Counted from the stretch's first letter, positions 22,077 to 30,947 are shown. The stretch: 35,557 bases of DNA from Clostridiaceae bacterium (GCA_902362365.1 CABIVQ010000017.1:1-35557); one strand, 5' to 3'. Notes: generated from the letters alone by a model not told the origin. Numbers and translations are program-made.

Positions 22077-23789
22077 TTATAGATTAAAAGTTTTCTCTAC
22101 GTGAGCTTTTATTTCTTTTGCAGTTCCCATAGATAATACTTCATTAGCAAAGTTTTGCATATCTTCATAACTTACAGAAGTTATTAACTTTCTAGCTGGA
22201 AGTATCGATATAGGAGACATAGAGAATTCATCAAGTCCAAATCCAAGAAGTATTGGTATCATCCTTTGATCACCTGCAGATTCTCCACACATCCCTACCC
22301 ATTTTCCTTCTTTATGAGCATTATCTATAACAGTTTTTATTAACCTAAGTACTGCAGGATTAAATTGGTTATAAAGATGGCTTATCTTTTGATTCATTCT
22401 ATCAACTGCACAAGTATATTGTATTAAGTCATTAGTTCCTATTGAGAAGAAATCTACGTGCTTAGCTAGTATATCTGATATAACAGCAGCAGATGGTATT
22501 TCTATCATCATACCAACTTCTACATCATCAGCAAATGCTACTTCTTCAGCTTTTAATTCATCTTTAACTTCAGCAACTACTTCTTTAGCCGCTAATAGTT
22601 CTTCTAAAGATGATATCATAGGGAACATTATTCTTAATTTACCATGAACACTAGCTCTATATAAAGCTCTTAGTTGAGTTTTAAATATGTCCTTTCTATC
22701 TAAACATATTCTTATAGCTCTATATCCTAAGAATGGATTCATTTCAGATTCCATTTCAAAGTATGGTAATTCTTTATCTCCACCTATATCTAACGTTCTT
22801 ATTACTATAGGCTTGTTATCCATTCCTTCTAATACAGCTTTATATGCTTCATATTGCTCTTCTTCAGTTGGGAATGCATCTTCTTTATCCATGTATAAGA
22901 ATTCCGTTCTATAAAGACCAACACCTTCAGCGTCATTCTTTATAAGCCCTTCTACATCTTTTGGACTACCTATATTTCCAGCTAACTCTACATGTCTTCC
23001 ATCAAGAGTTACTGAAGGTTTCCCTTTTAATAATTCTAATGATTTTCTATATTCTTCAAATTCAGTTTTTAACTTAGTATACTTAGTCATTGTTTCTTCA
23101 TCTGGATTTAATATTACTTCCCCTGTGTCTCCATTGAATACTATGTAATCTCCATCTTTAGCTTTAGTAGTAATGTCAGTAAGACCAACTACTGCAGCTA
23201 TTTCTAATGTTCTTGCCATTATAGCAGTATGAGAAGTTCTTCCCCCTATATCAGTTAAGAAACCTAAAACTTTGCTTTTATTCATAGTAGCTGTGTCTGA
23301 TGGAGTTAAGTCATGAGCAACTAATACAACTTCTTCTTCTAATGCTGCTAAATCAACTATCTTAGCACCTAGTAAATGTCTTATTATTCTATTAGTTACA
23401 TCTTTTATATCTGCAGCTCTTTCTCTCATATACTCATTGTCCATAGATTCAAACATGCCTACAAACATATCTCTAATTTCTTTTAAAGCAAAATCTGCAT
23501 TAACTTCTTCGTCTCTTATTTTAGCTTTTGCTGAATCAATTAATTCAGGATCTTCTAAAACTAATAAATGAGCTTCAAATATTTCCGCTTCATGTTCTCC
23601 TAACTCTACTAAAGCCTTTTCCTTAACCTTAGTTAATTCTTCCTTTGATATTTCAACAGCTCTATCAAGCTTTGTAACTTCTTCATCTATATCAGCAATA
23701 CTTCTTTTTTCTATCTCTAGTTCACTATGTTCTACTACTAATACTTTTCCTATAGCAATCCCTGGAGATGCCCCTGTTCCTTTAAACAT
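22077..23789 (-). CDS. ptsI: phosphoenolpyruvate-protein phosphotransferase (PTS enzyme I)
   Basis: Enzyme I, 570 aa, takes phosphate from PEP onto His and passes it to HPr for sugar uptake. The active His is H187 in GGRTSHTAIMART. The PEP-binding barrel has GVGLYRTEFLYMD, RTLDIGGDKELPYF and NPFLGYRAIR, and the catalytic Cys is in GMCGESAGD (about 503). Length and all motifs are standard. AGGAGG lies 10 nt before the ATG. It lies downstream of ptsH, separated by a large structured element, so translation or mRNA decay of the two cistrons may be set separately. Confidence 0.97.
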   Translation of the reverse strand: MFKGTGASPGIAIGKVLVVEHSELEIEKRSIADIDEEVTKLDRAVEISKEELTKVKEKALVELGEHEAEIFEAHLLVLEDPELIDSAKAKIRDEEVNADFALKEIRDMFVGMFESMDNEYMRERAADIKDVTNRIIRHLLGAKIVDLAALEEEVVLVAHDLTPSDTATMNKSKVLGFLTDIGGRTSHTAIMARTLEIAAVVGLTDITTKAKDGDYIVFNGDTGEVILNPDEETMTKYTKLKTEFEEYRKSLELLKGKPSVTLDGRHVELAGNIGSPKDVEGLIKNDAEGVGLYRTEFLYMDKEDAFPTEEEQYEAYKAVLEGMDNKPIVIRTLDIGGDKELPYFEMESEMNPFLGYRAIRICLDRKDIFKTQLRALYRASVHGKLRIMFPMISSLEELLAAKEVVAEVKDELKAEEVAFADDVEVGMMIEIPSAAVISDILAKHVDFFSIGTNDLIQYTCAVDRMNQKISHLYNQFNPAVLRLIKTVIDNAHKEGKWVGMCGESAGDQRMIPILLGFGLDEFSMSPISILPARKLITSVSYEDMQNFANEVLSMGTAKEIKAHVEKTFNL

Positions 23790-23867
23790 TATGATATTTC
23801 CTCCTAATTAAGTTAAGTTCTATACCAATCTTCCAATTATATTCATCTTCCATAAATCTATATAAAG

Positions 23868-24027
23868 AATTATTAGATTAGAATATTTCGTTTTATGTTA
23901 CTCCTAGCGCGAAAGGGCGATATATAAATTTTACTTACTTTTGTAGCATCTTTTCAGCTACTAGTAATAAAATTTATATATCACCCAAAGCGCCGAGAAT
24001 CAGATTTCCAATTCTAATTTAATAATT
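23868..24027 (-). repeat. structured intercistronic element, copy A (ptsH-ptsI)
   Basis: A 160-nt nested inverted repeat fills most of the ptsH-ptsI gap. Outer arms 23868-23884 and 24011-24027 are 17 nt with one mismatch; the right arm ends 1 nt before the ptsH stop codon (ptsH is on the minus strand). Inside are CTAGC (left) and GCCGAG (right), a long AT stem GATATATAAATTTTA / TAAAATTTATATATC, and a terminal hairpin TAGCATCTTTTCAGCTAC (23944-23961). The same core, flanking motifs and layout occur at 31104-31246 with different stem sequences. An RNA structure on the gene strand is the simplest reading. Confidence 0.75.
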
Positions 24028-24028
24028 A

Positions 24029-24289
24029 TTATTCTCCAAATCCACTTTCTATTAATTCAACTAAAGTGTTTACTGCAGTTTCTTCATCTTCACCTTTAGC
24101 AGATATAGTTAATTCATCACCTTTAGCTAATCCTAAACTCATTATTCCCATTATTGATTTAGCATTTACAGTTTTTCCTTTAGCTATAACTTCTACTGTA
24201 GACTTGAATTCAGCAGCTTTCTTAACAAACATTCCTGCTGGTCTAGCATGTAACCCACTTGCATTTTTTATACTTACTAATCTTTCCAT
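24029..24289 (-). CDS. ptsH: phosphocarrier protein HPr
   Basis: An 86-aa HPr. Phosphoryl-accepting His is H14 in GLHARPAG and the regulatory Ser is S45 in AKSIMGIMSL, the site of HPr kinase in Firmicutes, so it can act with CcpA in catabolite control. GGAGG precedes the ATG by 8 nt. It is followed on the same strand by the structured element and ptsI, and preceded 69 nt upstream by the patatin gene. Confidence 0.97.
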   Translation of the reverse strand: MERLVSIKNASGLHARPAGMFVKKAAEFKSTVEVIAKGKTVNAKSIMGIMSLGLAKGDELTISAKGEDEETAVNTLVELIESGFGE

Positions 24290-24358
24290 CTTTTAAACCT
24301 CCAAAATAATTTATTATTAAAGTATGTTATTTACTTTATTAGCTTATATTATATATAA

Positions 24359-25576
24359 TTAACCTTGTTTTTTAAAATCACTTATAATTTGATTAGTTAA
24401 AACCTTAGGTAATTTACTTTTCGCAACAGGTATAACCGGTCTAACTTCGTTAATTTCTTCACTATCCTTACTAGTTTTGTAATTTCTGTGTACAGTGTCA
24501 ACTAACTTATTAAAGTCATAAAGACTTATACGATTAATACCATTTTCTTGAAGTTTTTGCTCATAAACAGCATAAAATAATTCTTTATAAGAAAATTCCT
24601 TTTGTAGATTTAGAACTTCCCCTAGTCTTGGTATAACATTTTCCAATAAGGTTCTACGTGACACGCTTCTTTTTATGCCTAATATATTACATAATCCTTC
24701 TATAGTTTCATCCTTCAAGTTTATAAATTTTTCAAAACAATAATTTTCATCATACTTATAGTCTAGGTTAAAATAATATCTAACTCCTTCGTATCTTTCG
24801 TATGCTTTCATAGTATCAAGATACCCTAAAGTAATATTTTTTTCAATATTATCTTTATCTTTATTTAAAGATCCACCTAGATATTCAGATGGTACTATTA
24901 CTTTTATATTTATACCTTTATCATTAAATTTATTTAAATTCATTTTTCCAATAAAATCATCTAATAACCTTATCACAACTATATCTGTGTATCCTTTATC
25001 TACTAATAATTTTACTGGTATATTGTCAGAAAACATTCCATCTAAATAAAGCTTATCATCAAGCTTCTCTAGCTTAAAAATCGGAAGACTTGCACTCGCA
25101 ATTAGATAATCTACTAATCTACCTTCTGGAATATCTTCAATATACAATTGATGTGGATTAATTTTTTTATCCCAATGTACGGTAACGATTCCAAAGTCCT
25201 TATTAGATTTCCTAATAGCTTCCTCATTTATATTTTTTTCTAACATATTTCTTAAAGGAGTTATATCAATTCCCTCATTTTTTCTGGCTTTATTTATAAG
25301 TTCTATAACGACATTAAAATTTTTTGCAGTAAAATCCAAGTCTTTATATTTTTCATATGTATCTTCATCTATATTCATAAAACTAGAATAATCATAATTC
25401 CTCCAGATATCTTCCATTACCTCAATATCATTTTGAATTATAAATGCTCCATTTAAAGCACCTATAGATGTGCCTGTGACTCCTTGGAATTCTATTCCTA
25501 GTTCTCTCAAGGCTTTATATGCTCCTATTTGGTAGGCACCTTTAGTACCTCCACCTTCTAAAACTAAACCCTTCAT
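24359..25576 (-). CDS. patatin-like phospholipase
   Basis: A 405-aa cytoplasmic patatin. The oxyanion hole is GGGTKG (8-13), the nucleophile S37 in GTSIG, and the catalytic Asp is in LYLDGMFSD. Residues after about 275 form an all-helical extension with no recognised domain. It hydrolyses acyl esters, probably of phospholipids, but the substrate is unknown. AGGTGG precedes the ATG. The patatin next to ptsH and a CamA-type methyltransferase is, from memory, a conserved arrangement in C. difficile. Confidence 0.88.
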   Translation of the reverse strand: MKGLVLEGGGTKGAYQIGAYKALRELGIEFQGVTGTSIGALNGAFIIQNDIEVMEDIWRNYDYSSFMNIDEDTYEKYKDLDFTAKNFNVVIELINKARKNEGIDITPLRNMLEKNINEEAIRKSNKDFGIVTVHWDKKINPHQLYIEDIPEGRLVDYLIASASLPIFKLEKLDDKLYLDGMFSDNIPVKLLVDKGYTDIVVIRLLDDFIGKMNLNKFNDKGINIKVIVPSEYLGGSLNKDKDNIEKNITLGYLDTMKAYERYEGVRYYFNLDYKYDENYCFEKFINLKDETIEGLCNILGIKRSVSRRTLLENVIPRLGEVLNLQKEFSYKELFYAVYEQKLQENGINRISLYDFNKLVDTVHRNYKTSKDSEEINEVRPVIPVAKSKLPKVLTNQIISDFKKQG

Positions 25577-25735
25577 ATTACCACCTATTTATCATAGAAA
25601 GATATATACTTTTTCATGTCAATAATCTATATATATTTTACTAAAAATTTAATTATATTTTATCATAAAAATTAATTAAAAGTATATATCTTTCATAATT
25701 TTTATAAATTATTTGAAAATCTCATATTATAACTA

Positions 25736-26080
25736 TTACTTTATTAAAGTTTTGTCTGGAACAATTTTTACAGACTTTAAGAAAAGCTTCTTCTCCATTG
25801 GTTTAAGAGATAAAGTTTTCATCAAAGTATTTTGCTCATCTACTAAATATATATTTTTATATCCTGATTTTAAAAATGTCATACAAGTTGTTCTTATATC
25901 ACTATTATCTTCACATTGAAATACACCTGGCGTAACCACTAAATTATACTGTGAGAATTTAATATTTTTACCCATATCTTTATATTTATTTAAAAATTCT
26001 TTAGCATCCTTCTTAGTTATATACCCACTTACATCTACATAAACCCTTTTTTCATTTTCAGATATTCTTGATAAAATCAT
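25736..26080 (-). CDS. small STAS/SpoIIAA-like protein
   Basis: 114 aa, soluble. The segment KRVYVDVSGYITKKDAKEFLNKYKDMGKNI, then YNLVVTPGVFQ, has the alternating strand-helix pattern of STAS-like (SpoIIAA-fold) proteins, although the phosphorylatable Ser region is not clear. AAGGGGGC lies before the ATG. It sits between camA and the ptsH-side patatin on the same strand and is probably cotranscribed. The function is unknown. Confidence 0.6.
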   Translation of the reverse strand: MILSRISENEKRVYVDVSGYITKKDAKEFLNKYKDMGKNIKFSQYNLVVTPGVFQCEDNSDIRTTCMTFLKSGYKNIYLVDEQNTLMKTLSLKPMEKKLFLKSVKIVPDKTLIK

Positions 26081-26150
26081 TATTTTGCCCCCTTAAAATT
26101 AAGATATTCATTTAATTATATGAATATAGGCATTTATTAGTGATTATACG

Positions 26151-27923
26151 TTATAGACTTAAGGATTCCTTAATTAAATTATTTATTCTTGTTTCTAATA
26201 TATAAATTTTTTCTTTATATAATTTCTCTTCTTCTAATGCACTTTCTTTTTTTAAAATATTTATTATCTCCTTTGATAAAGACTCTATTTCTTTATAATT
26301 ATTATCCTTAAATATTTTTATTTTCATAACTTTATTAGGATAATAATCATAAATATCTTTTCCCATATTTTTTGCTGTTACCTTAAAGTATTTATCATAT
26401 ATATTTGAATTTAATACTCCAGCTAAATATTCATAAGAAAAATCATCCTTATACTTATCTTTTATAAAAAAAGAATATACATCTGCACTACAATATGAAT
26501 TGTTATTGTCTATAGCAAATCTATTATTTTTAGATTTATAAGGATACATTATTTTTTTTCTTTCAAATAATTTTTTTTCACGCCCCCATTGTAATTCATA
26601 CCATTTTCTTATGTTTTTTTTACATTCTCTTCTATTTTCTAATTTATATTTGTAAGGATCGATATATGTTTTTATTACATCTTTGTATCTTGTTTCATCA
26701 TTTATATCATTTGAATATATTAGTCTATATTTAGTATCTTCTATTATATATTTTCTTATATTTCTATTTTTTACCCATGATTTTAAAAGATTTTTAGGTA
26801 CACAATTTATGTTATTACTTTCTTTTTCTAAAATAAATGCCTTATCACAACCTGTAATTATACCTTGAAAGCTTGTTACAATATCTTCTAAATAGTAATT
26901 ACACTTTTCTTCAATTTTACTATAAAAAGCCTTATCTTCTTTATTAGTTAATATCCAATTTTCATCCAAGGAATTTTGATTAACACTAAAGTGTTTAAAT
27001 AAGCTGTTCATATAAAAATCATTTAAACTATCAATATCATTAATCTTTATATTTTCATCATTTATTTTATATATATTTATAGAATTATCATCTCTATGCC
27101 CTTTAGCACCTTTAAATTTCAAAGTCAATATACAGCTAGCTACTCCTACATTTTTAAATATATTTGTTCCTAAAAAGTCTACTATTTCCCTTATATACGT
27201 ATTTTTATTTATATATTCTCTTAGACCCTTTCCTGATGGACTCTCTAAGAAGTATCTTGGAGTAATCATGGAAATAATCCCGTCTTCTTTTATTAAGTCT
27301 ATAACCTTTTTATAAAAACAAAAATATAAATCAGATTTATTCCTATAAACCTGACTATATTCTTCTAAAAGATACTTCTTATATTCCTTATTTAATGACT
27401 TATGCCCAACATAAGGTGGATTTCCTACTATATAATCAAATTTGAAATCCCACTCTTTTGTTAGACCATCTTCACAGTATATATTTAAATCACATGAATT
27501 AATGACATTAAAATTAATACTTTTATTATTTAAACTTCTTTTTAAAATATTTATAGCATCATTGTCAGTATCAACTCCATATATGCATTTTTCAACTATA
27601 TGCCTGTGAATATTATCTATCGACCAATAATCATCCTTGTATTTTTCTTTTAGTTCATAAATATTATCTTCTAATAAGTTATATAAAATATCATACGCTT
27701 CTAATAAAAAATTTCCGCATCCACATGAAATGTCTAGTATTTTTGGATATGGATTTTCTACTATATTATGTTGCTTTAAAGTTTTTTTCATAATGTAGTC
27801 TACAATAACCTTTGGTGTATAATAAATTCCATTAGCTTTCTTTATATTCTCTTCTATTCCATCTTCATAAATTTTTGATAAATAAAAATTATCTACTCCT
27901 AATGCCCCTGAATTTTCTTTCAT
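26151..27923 (-). CDS. camA: CamA-type orphan adenine-N6 DNA methyltransferase
   Basis: A 590-aa gamma-type m6A methyltransferase with a C-terminal target-recognition domain and no nuclease domain. SAM motif I is DISCGCGNF (64-72) and the catalytic motif NPPY is at 168-171. Many stretches match what I remember of C. difficile CamA (CD2758, about 577 aa, methylates the last A of CAAAAA and affects sporulation and biofilm): GIYYTPK, FQGIITGCDKAFIL, RRECK, IRKWYELQWGREK, ERKKIMYPYKS and YDYYPNKVMKI. The ATG at 27923 follows GGAGGG; a TTG at 27935 overlaps that site. The TRD conservation suggests a similar target. No restriction enzyme is adjacent. Confidence 0.9.
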   Translation of the reverse strand: MKENSGALGVDNFYLSKIYEDGIEENIKKANGIYYTPKVIVDYIMKKTLKQHNIVENPYPKILDISCGCGNFLLEAYDILYNLLEDNIYELKEKYKDDYWSIDNIHRHIVEKCIYGVDTDNDAINILKRSLNNKSINFNVINSCDLNIYCEDGLTKEWDFKFDYIVGNPPYVGHKSLNKEYKKYLLEEYSQVYRNKSDLYFCFYKKVIDLIKEDGIISMITPRYFLESPSGKGLREYINKNTYIREIVDFLGTNIFKNVGVASCILTLKFKGAKGHRDDNSINIYKINDENIKINDIDSLNDFYMNSLFKHFSVNQNSLDENWILTNKEDKAFYSKIEEKCNYYLEDIVTSFQGIITGCDKAFILEKESNNINCVPKNLLKSWVKNRNIRKYIIEDTKYRLIYSNDINDETRYKDVIKTYIDPYKYKLENRRECKKNIRKWYELQWGREKKLFERKKIMYPYKSKNNRFAIDNNNSYCSADVYSFFIKDKYKDDFSYEYLAGVLNSNIYDKYFKVTAKNMGKDIYDYYPNKVMKIKIFKDNNYKEIESLSKEIINILKKESALEEEKLYKEKIYILETRINNLIKESLSL

Positions 27924-27980
27924 ATTTCCCTCCAAAATATGATTTTTCTTAAGTTATATTTGTTTTATTATATCACATTA

Positions 27981-28892
27981 TCATTCCACTATATTCCATT
28001 TAGAGTTTATCCATTTAATCGTATCATCTATACTATAATCTTCTCCTAATTTCTTTAAGTACTCTAATGATGCTATATCATCCATTCCTATATCTCTATT
28101 CATTCTTGGATTTAGTCTATAATAATTTTCATCCAAAAGCTTCTCAGAAAATAATTGACTCATTTGGGAGTTTCCCTCTAAAGTAACAGAAATTATCGGT
28201 AAAGATGGCTCTTTACTTATAACCCAATCTATTGCTCCCCAAGTTGTAGTATCTTGTTTTATACTATTGTAAAGATATCCTGTTCCAATTGACAGTAACC
28301 TAATATTTTTCAAATCTTTTCCTAACTGATTATCTAAAGCATGAACTATAGTTGCCAAGCTAGGATCACTTGCAACCACCCCTCCATCTATATGGCAATT
28401 ATAGCTTGGAAAAAAAACTGGAGCTGCACTACTGTACATTGCAACATCGATGACCCTCTCATTCTCCGTAGGTGAGTTAGGTAAATTATTGTAGAATATA
28501 GGCTTCCATTCGCTAGTTTCATTACCAATATATAAAGTTGGTATAACTACTAATTTTCCTAGATCTTTTAGTCTTAAATATTTAGGAAATATTTTACTAA
28601 GTATGTCTTTTAAATGCTTATTATCATATTTGGGTCTTAGAATTTCTGAATATGATTTACTAAAAATATAACTAGTATTTTCGACAGAATAAAGTTCTTT
28701 TATTTCTCTAGGGCTTAATCCATAAGCTAAACCCAAGGCAATCAAACTTCCAGTTGACGTTCCTCCTATCATATTAGTATTTCTTAATATATCTGGAAAT
28801 TCTTTTTGTATCCTTTCAAAAAGGCTTATACTCAAAAGCCCTCTTAAACCTCCCCCATCAAAATTAATTATATTAAAAGTAGAATTTCTCAT
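27981..28892 (-). CDS. second patatin-like phospholipase (CapV/FabD-lysophospholipase type)
   Basis: A 303-aa patatin with the DGGGLRG oxyanion hole (12-18), nucleophile S46 in GTSTG and catalytic Asp in HIDGG. It is shorter than, and clearly different from, the other patatin. The compact form with GGGLRG resembles stand-alone microbial patatins including CBASS CapV effectors, but no cyclase gene is nearby, so a defence role is not supported. AGAGGTGAG lies 5 nt before the ATG at 28892; a GTG at 28901 is an alternative. It is upstream of camA on the same strand with a 57-nt gap. Confidence 0.85.
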   Translation of the reverse strand: MRNSTFNIINFDGGGLRGLLSISLFERIQKEFPDILRNTNMIGGTSTGSLIALGLAYGLSPREIKELYSVENTSYIFSKSYSEILRPKYDNKHLKDILSKIFPKYLRLKDLGKLVVIPTLYIGNETSEWKPIFYNNLPNSPTENERVIDVAMYSSAAPVFFPSYNCHIDGGVVASDPSLATIVHALDNQLGKDLKNIRLLSIGTGYLYNSIKQDTTTWGAIDWVISKEPSLPIISVTLEGNSQMSQLFSEKLLDENYYRLNPRMNRDIGMDDIASLEYLKKLGEDYSIDDTIKWINSKWNIVE

Positions 28893-28966
28893 AAGACTCA
28901 CCTCTAATTAATATTACTAATCTATAATATCTTCTAACTCTAAGTTTTGTGCATTGAAAATAAGCA

Positions 28967-29024
28967 AAAAAGGTCACTGATATTAATAGCATATATTTAG
29001 CTACTTATCAGTGACCTTTTTACT
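28967..29024. terminator. terminator between the amidase-like gene and the patatin gene
   Basis: Stem AAAAGGTCACTGATA / TATCAGTGACCTTTT with a 23-nt loop and A/T tracts on both sides, 23 nt after the amidase-like stop on the minus strand. It separates that gene from the patatin-camA operon. Confidence 0.85.
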
Positions 29025-29046
29025 TTATGTATCCATATAATCTATT

Positions 29047-29901
29047 TTACTTGTTTGCATCAATGTACGAAAGTATTCCCTGTGCAATTCCTTCTGTTAA
29101 TTCATTTATAAACTTCTCATCAGTTAACTTTTTTTCTTCTTCTGGGTTTGTAATAAACCCACATTTTATTACTATTGCTGGCATAGTAGCTTCTCTTAAA
29201 ACTCCGAAATCTCCAATGCCAATACCTCTATTTTTTAAATCAACATAAGATACAATAGAGTCTTGTACATATCTTGCTAATTCGTCTACTCTATATAACT
29301 CATCCTTTTTATAATATATCTCAACCCCATTTGCAGTATTTCCGCCATATTCAGAATTTAATTGTAGCGAAACTAAAAAATCTGCCTTTTGTTGCTTTGC
29401 TTGATTTACTCTTTCACTCGTACTAATATTCACATCTTCACTTCTAGAAACTATTACATTTATATCACTTTGATTTGAAAGCTTACTTGCTAATCTTTTA
29501 CCAATTTCTAATGTAATATCCTTTTCGTAATTTTGAGTAGTCTTACTTTGTAATCCTTTATCATCTCCGCCACGTCCAGGATCTACGAAGACAGTATATT
29601 TTTTATTACTTTGTTTTTGTTCTTCACTTAAATCAAATTGTTTTTCAACTTCAACAACTGGCTCATCATTATTTTTCCCCATTTTATAACTTACATTTTT
29701 AACTACTTCAGCTACACTTTGAGTAGCCTTTATTGTTCCAAAACTAAAAAATAATATACCTAAAACTAATATACTTAATTTAGCTTTATTTATTTTTCTT
29801 TTCTTATTTACTTTCTTATTTTTACTAGTTCTAGGATTATTTTTTTTGTTTTTATGTAAATACGTAACATTATTTCTACCTTTATTACTTCTATAAGACA
29901 T
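29047..29901 (-). CDS. membrane-anchored Amidase_3 pseudoenzyme (active-site residues lost)
   Basis: A 284-aa N-acetylmuramoyl-L-alanine amidase-fold protein. A very basic cytoplasmic tail (1-40) and one membrane helix (about 42-60) place the domain (102-284) outside the cell. The fold is intact: VFVDPGRGGDD, NYEKDITLEIGKRL, NVIVSRSED, ADFLVSLQLNS, GVEIYY, MPAIVIKCGFITNPEE. But the zinc His of DPGHGG is R110, the zinc His of the SIHxN motif is Q180, and the catalytic Glu of the xxExGF motif is K246; only zinc ligand E126 remains. All three codons were read directly. It should bind no zinc and not cut peptidoglycan, but could still bind wall or regulate another amidase. Confidence 0.85.
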   Translation of the reverse strand: MSYRSNKGRNNVTYLHKNKKNNPRTSKNKKVNKKRKINKAKLSILVLGILFFSFGTIKATQSVAEVVKNVSYKMGKNNDEPVVEVEKQFDLSEEQKQSNKKYTVFVDPGRGGDDKGLQSKTTQNYEKDITLEIGKRLASKLSNQSDINVIVSRSEDVNISTSERVNQAKQQKADFLVSLQLNSEYGGNTANGVEIYYKKDELYRVDELARYVQDSIVSYVDLKNRGIGIGDFGVLREATMPAIVIKCGFITNPEEEKKLTDEKFINELTEGIAQGILSYIDANK

Positions 29902-30026
29902 GATTTACCATCCTTTTACTTATTAATATATCAAAATCCTTGTATCAACTGTTATTTTAACATTCCCATATATATCCTTCAATATTTTTCTAAATTTATT
30001 TTTATATGAGTATTAAATAGATTTTT

Positions 30027-30059
30027 AAATACAATAATATTAAAAATATTATTGTATTT
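30027..30059. repeat. AT-rich perfect hairpin in the divergent region
   Basis: Arms of 15 bp (around AATACAATAATATT) with a 3-nt loop lie between the amidase-like gene and the DUF4358 gene. No T-run terminator logic fits both genes, so its role is unclear. Confidence 0.5.
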
Positions 30060-30141
30060 GTAACATATTTTTAAACTTTTCCATTTTAAAATATAGTAAG
30101 ATATATGTGTGACAAAAAAATACATATTCCGGAGGTATACA

Positions 30142-30624
30142 ATGAAAAAAATCTTATTAGTACTCTCATTGGTTCTGACTATGGGGCTTGTAGGTTGTTC
30201 ATCTAGTAGTAGCAATGGGTATAAAAATGTTTCTTCGTCTGCTGTGCAAAAAGCAATTAAATCTTCTAATTTATTAGTTGAAATGTCAATGGACTATGAC
30301 ATTAAAGATTTCGAATACTTTAATGATGTTGAAGAGTTAATAGGAGAAGGATTCATAATAAGAGCTGCTATGAATGTTCGTCTTGAAGATGTTATATTCA
30401 TAAAAGCTACAAATGAAGAAAATGCAGAAAAAATCTACACAACTTTAGAATCCTATAAAAAAGAGATGGTTATAAAGCCCTTTGGAGATGGTTATGGAGC
30501 AGAGGAAAACACAACTATAGCTGCAAGTACAATAGTTGAGCAAAAAGGAAACTACGTATACCTTATATCAGCAAAAAACGCTGCAGATATAGAAAAGGTT
30601 ATAATAGATACTATTCAAAAATAA
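30142..30624 (+). CDS. DUF4358 lipoprotein
   Basis: A 160-aa lipoprotein: signal MKKILLVLSLVLTMG and lipobox GLVGC with C19, then a Ser-rich linker. The domain shows VRLEDVIFIKATNEENAEKIYTTLESYK and YVYLISAKNAADIEKVI, the layout of DUF4358. In other clostridia such proteins are encoded next to MBOAT O-acetyltransferase and DHHW-protein genes, and here an MBOAT remnant follows at once. The ATG at 30142 follows GGAGG by 5 nt; an upstream in-frame start is rejected. It probably once worked with that acetyltransferase at the cell surface. Confidence 0.85.
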   Translation: MKKILLVLSLVLTMGLVGCSSSSSNGYKNVSSSAVQKAIKSSNLLVEMSMDYDIKDFEYFNDVEELIGEGFIIRAAMNVRLEDVIFIKATNEENAEKIYTTLESYKKEMVIKPFGDGYGAEENTTIAASTIVEQKGNYVYLISAKNAADIEKVIIDTIQK

Positions 30625-30642
30625 GGAGATGACCTAAAATTA

Positions 30643-30947
30643 ATGTTTTTATTAGTATAGCATTTATTTTTTATTTTTTATTTTTATCTTTAGTATTAAT
30701 CTGTTATTTCTTATCTCCCTACAGGTTTAAAAATTTGGTTTTATTTATTTTTAGATTAGTTTTTTATGCCTAGGGAGAATCTATATACATTCTTATAATG
30801 ATCTTTTCTATTTTTCCAGATTATATGCATGCAATGATTATAGATAAAAATAGGGGTAATATTAAATCTAAAATGACTTTAATTTCTTCTATTATAGTTA
30901 ACTTAAGTTTACTTACTTTTTTAAAGTACAATGATTTTTTAATATAA
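30643..30947 (+). pseudogene. decayed 5' fragment of an MBOAT (AlgI/DltB-like) O-acetyltransferase gene
   Basis: Reading 30642-30944 gives a membrane protein start of the AlgI family: FLFLSLVLICYFLSP, RFKNLVLFIF, LVFYA-stop-GESIYILIMIFSI, DYMHAMIIDKNRGNIKSK, SSIIVNLSLLTFLKYNDFLI. The TAG at 30771 replaces the Trp of the conserved FYAWGE motif (TGG to TAG). The ATG at 30643 is preceded by AAGGAGA but is now out of frame by one base, and the frame ends at 30945 after about 100 codons where the family needs about 470. The rest of the gene is absent. There are thus three independent lesions. Confidence 0.85.

Noticed and set aside
23868..24027. Ordinary terminator between ptsH and ptsI
   Set aside because: The structure has a multi-part stem, conserved unpaired motifs and no T-run, and a second copy elsewhere shares the core, which simple terminators would not.
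26151..27923. Type IIG restriction enzyme
   Set aside because: The protein has only methyltransferase and recognition domains; the N-terminus goes straight into the GIYYTPK start of the methyltransferase with no PD-(D/E)XK nuclease domain.
24359..28892. Patatin plus methyltransferase as a CBASS or restriction-modification defence island
   Set aside because: No CD-NTase, nuclease, REase or other effector is present. The methyltransferase matches the orphan CamA type, and the gene order resembles the C. difficile chromosomal locus.
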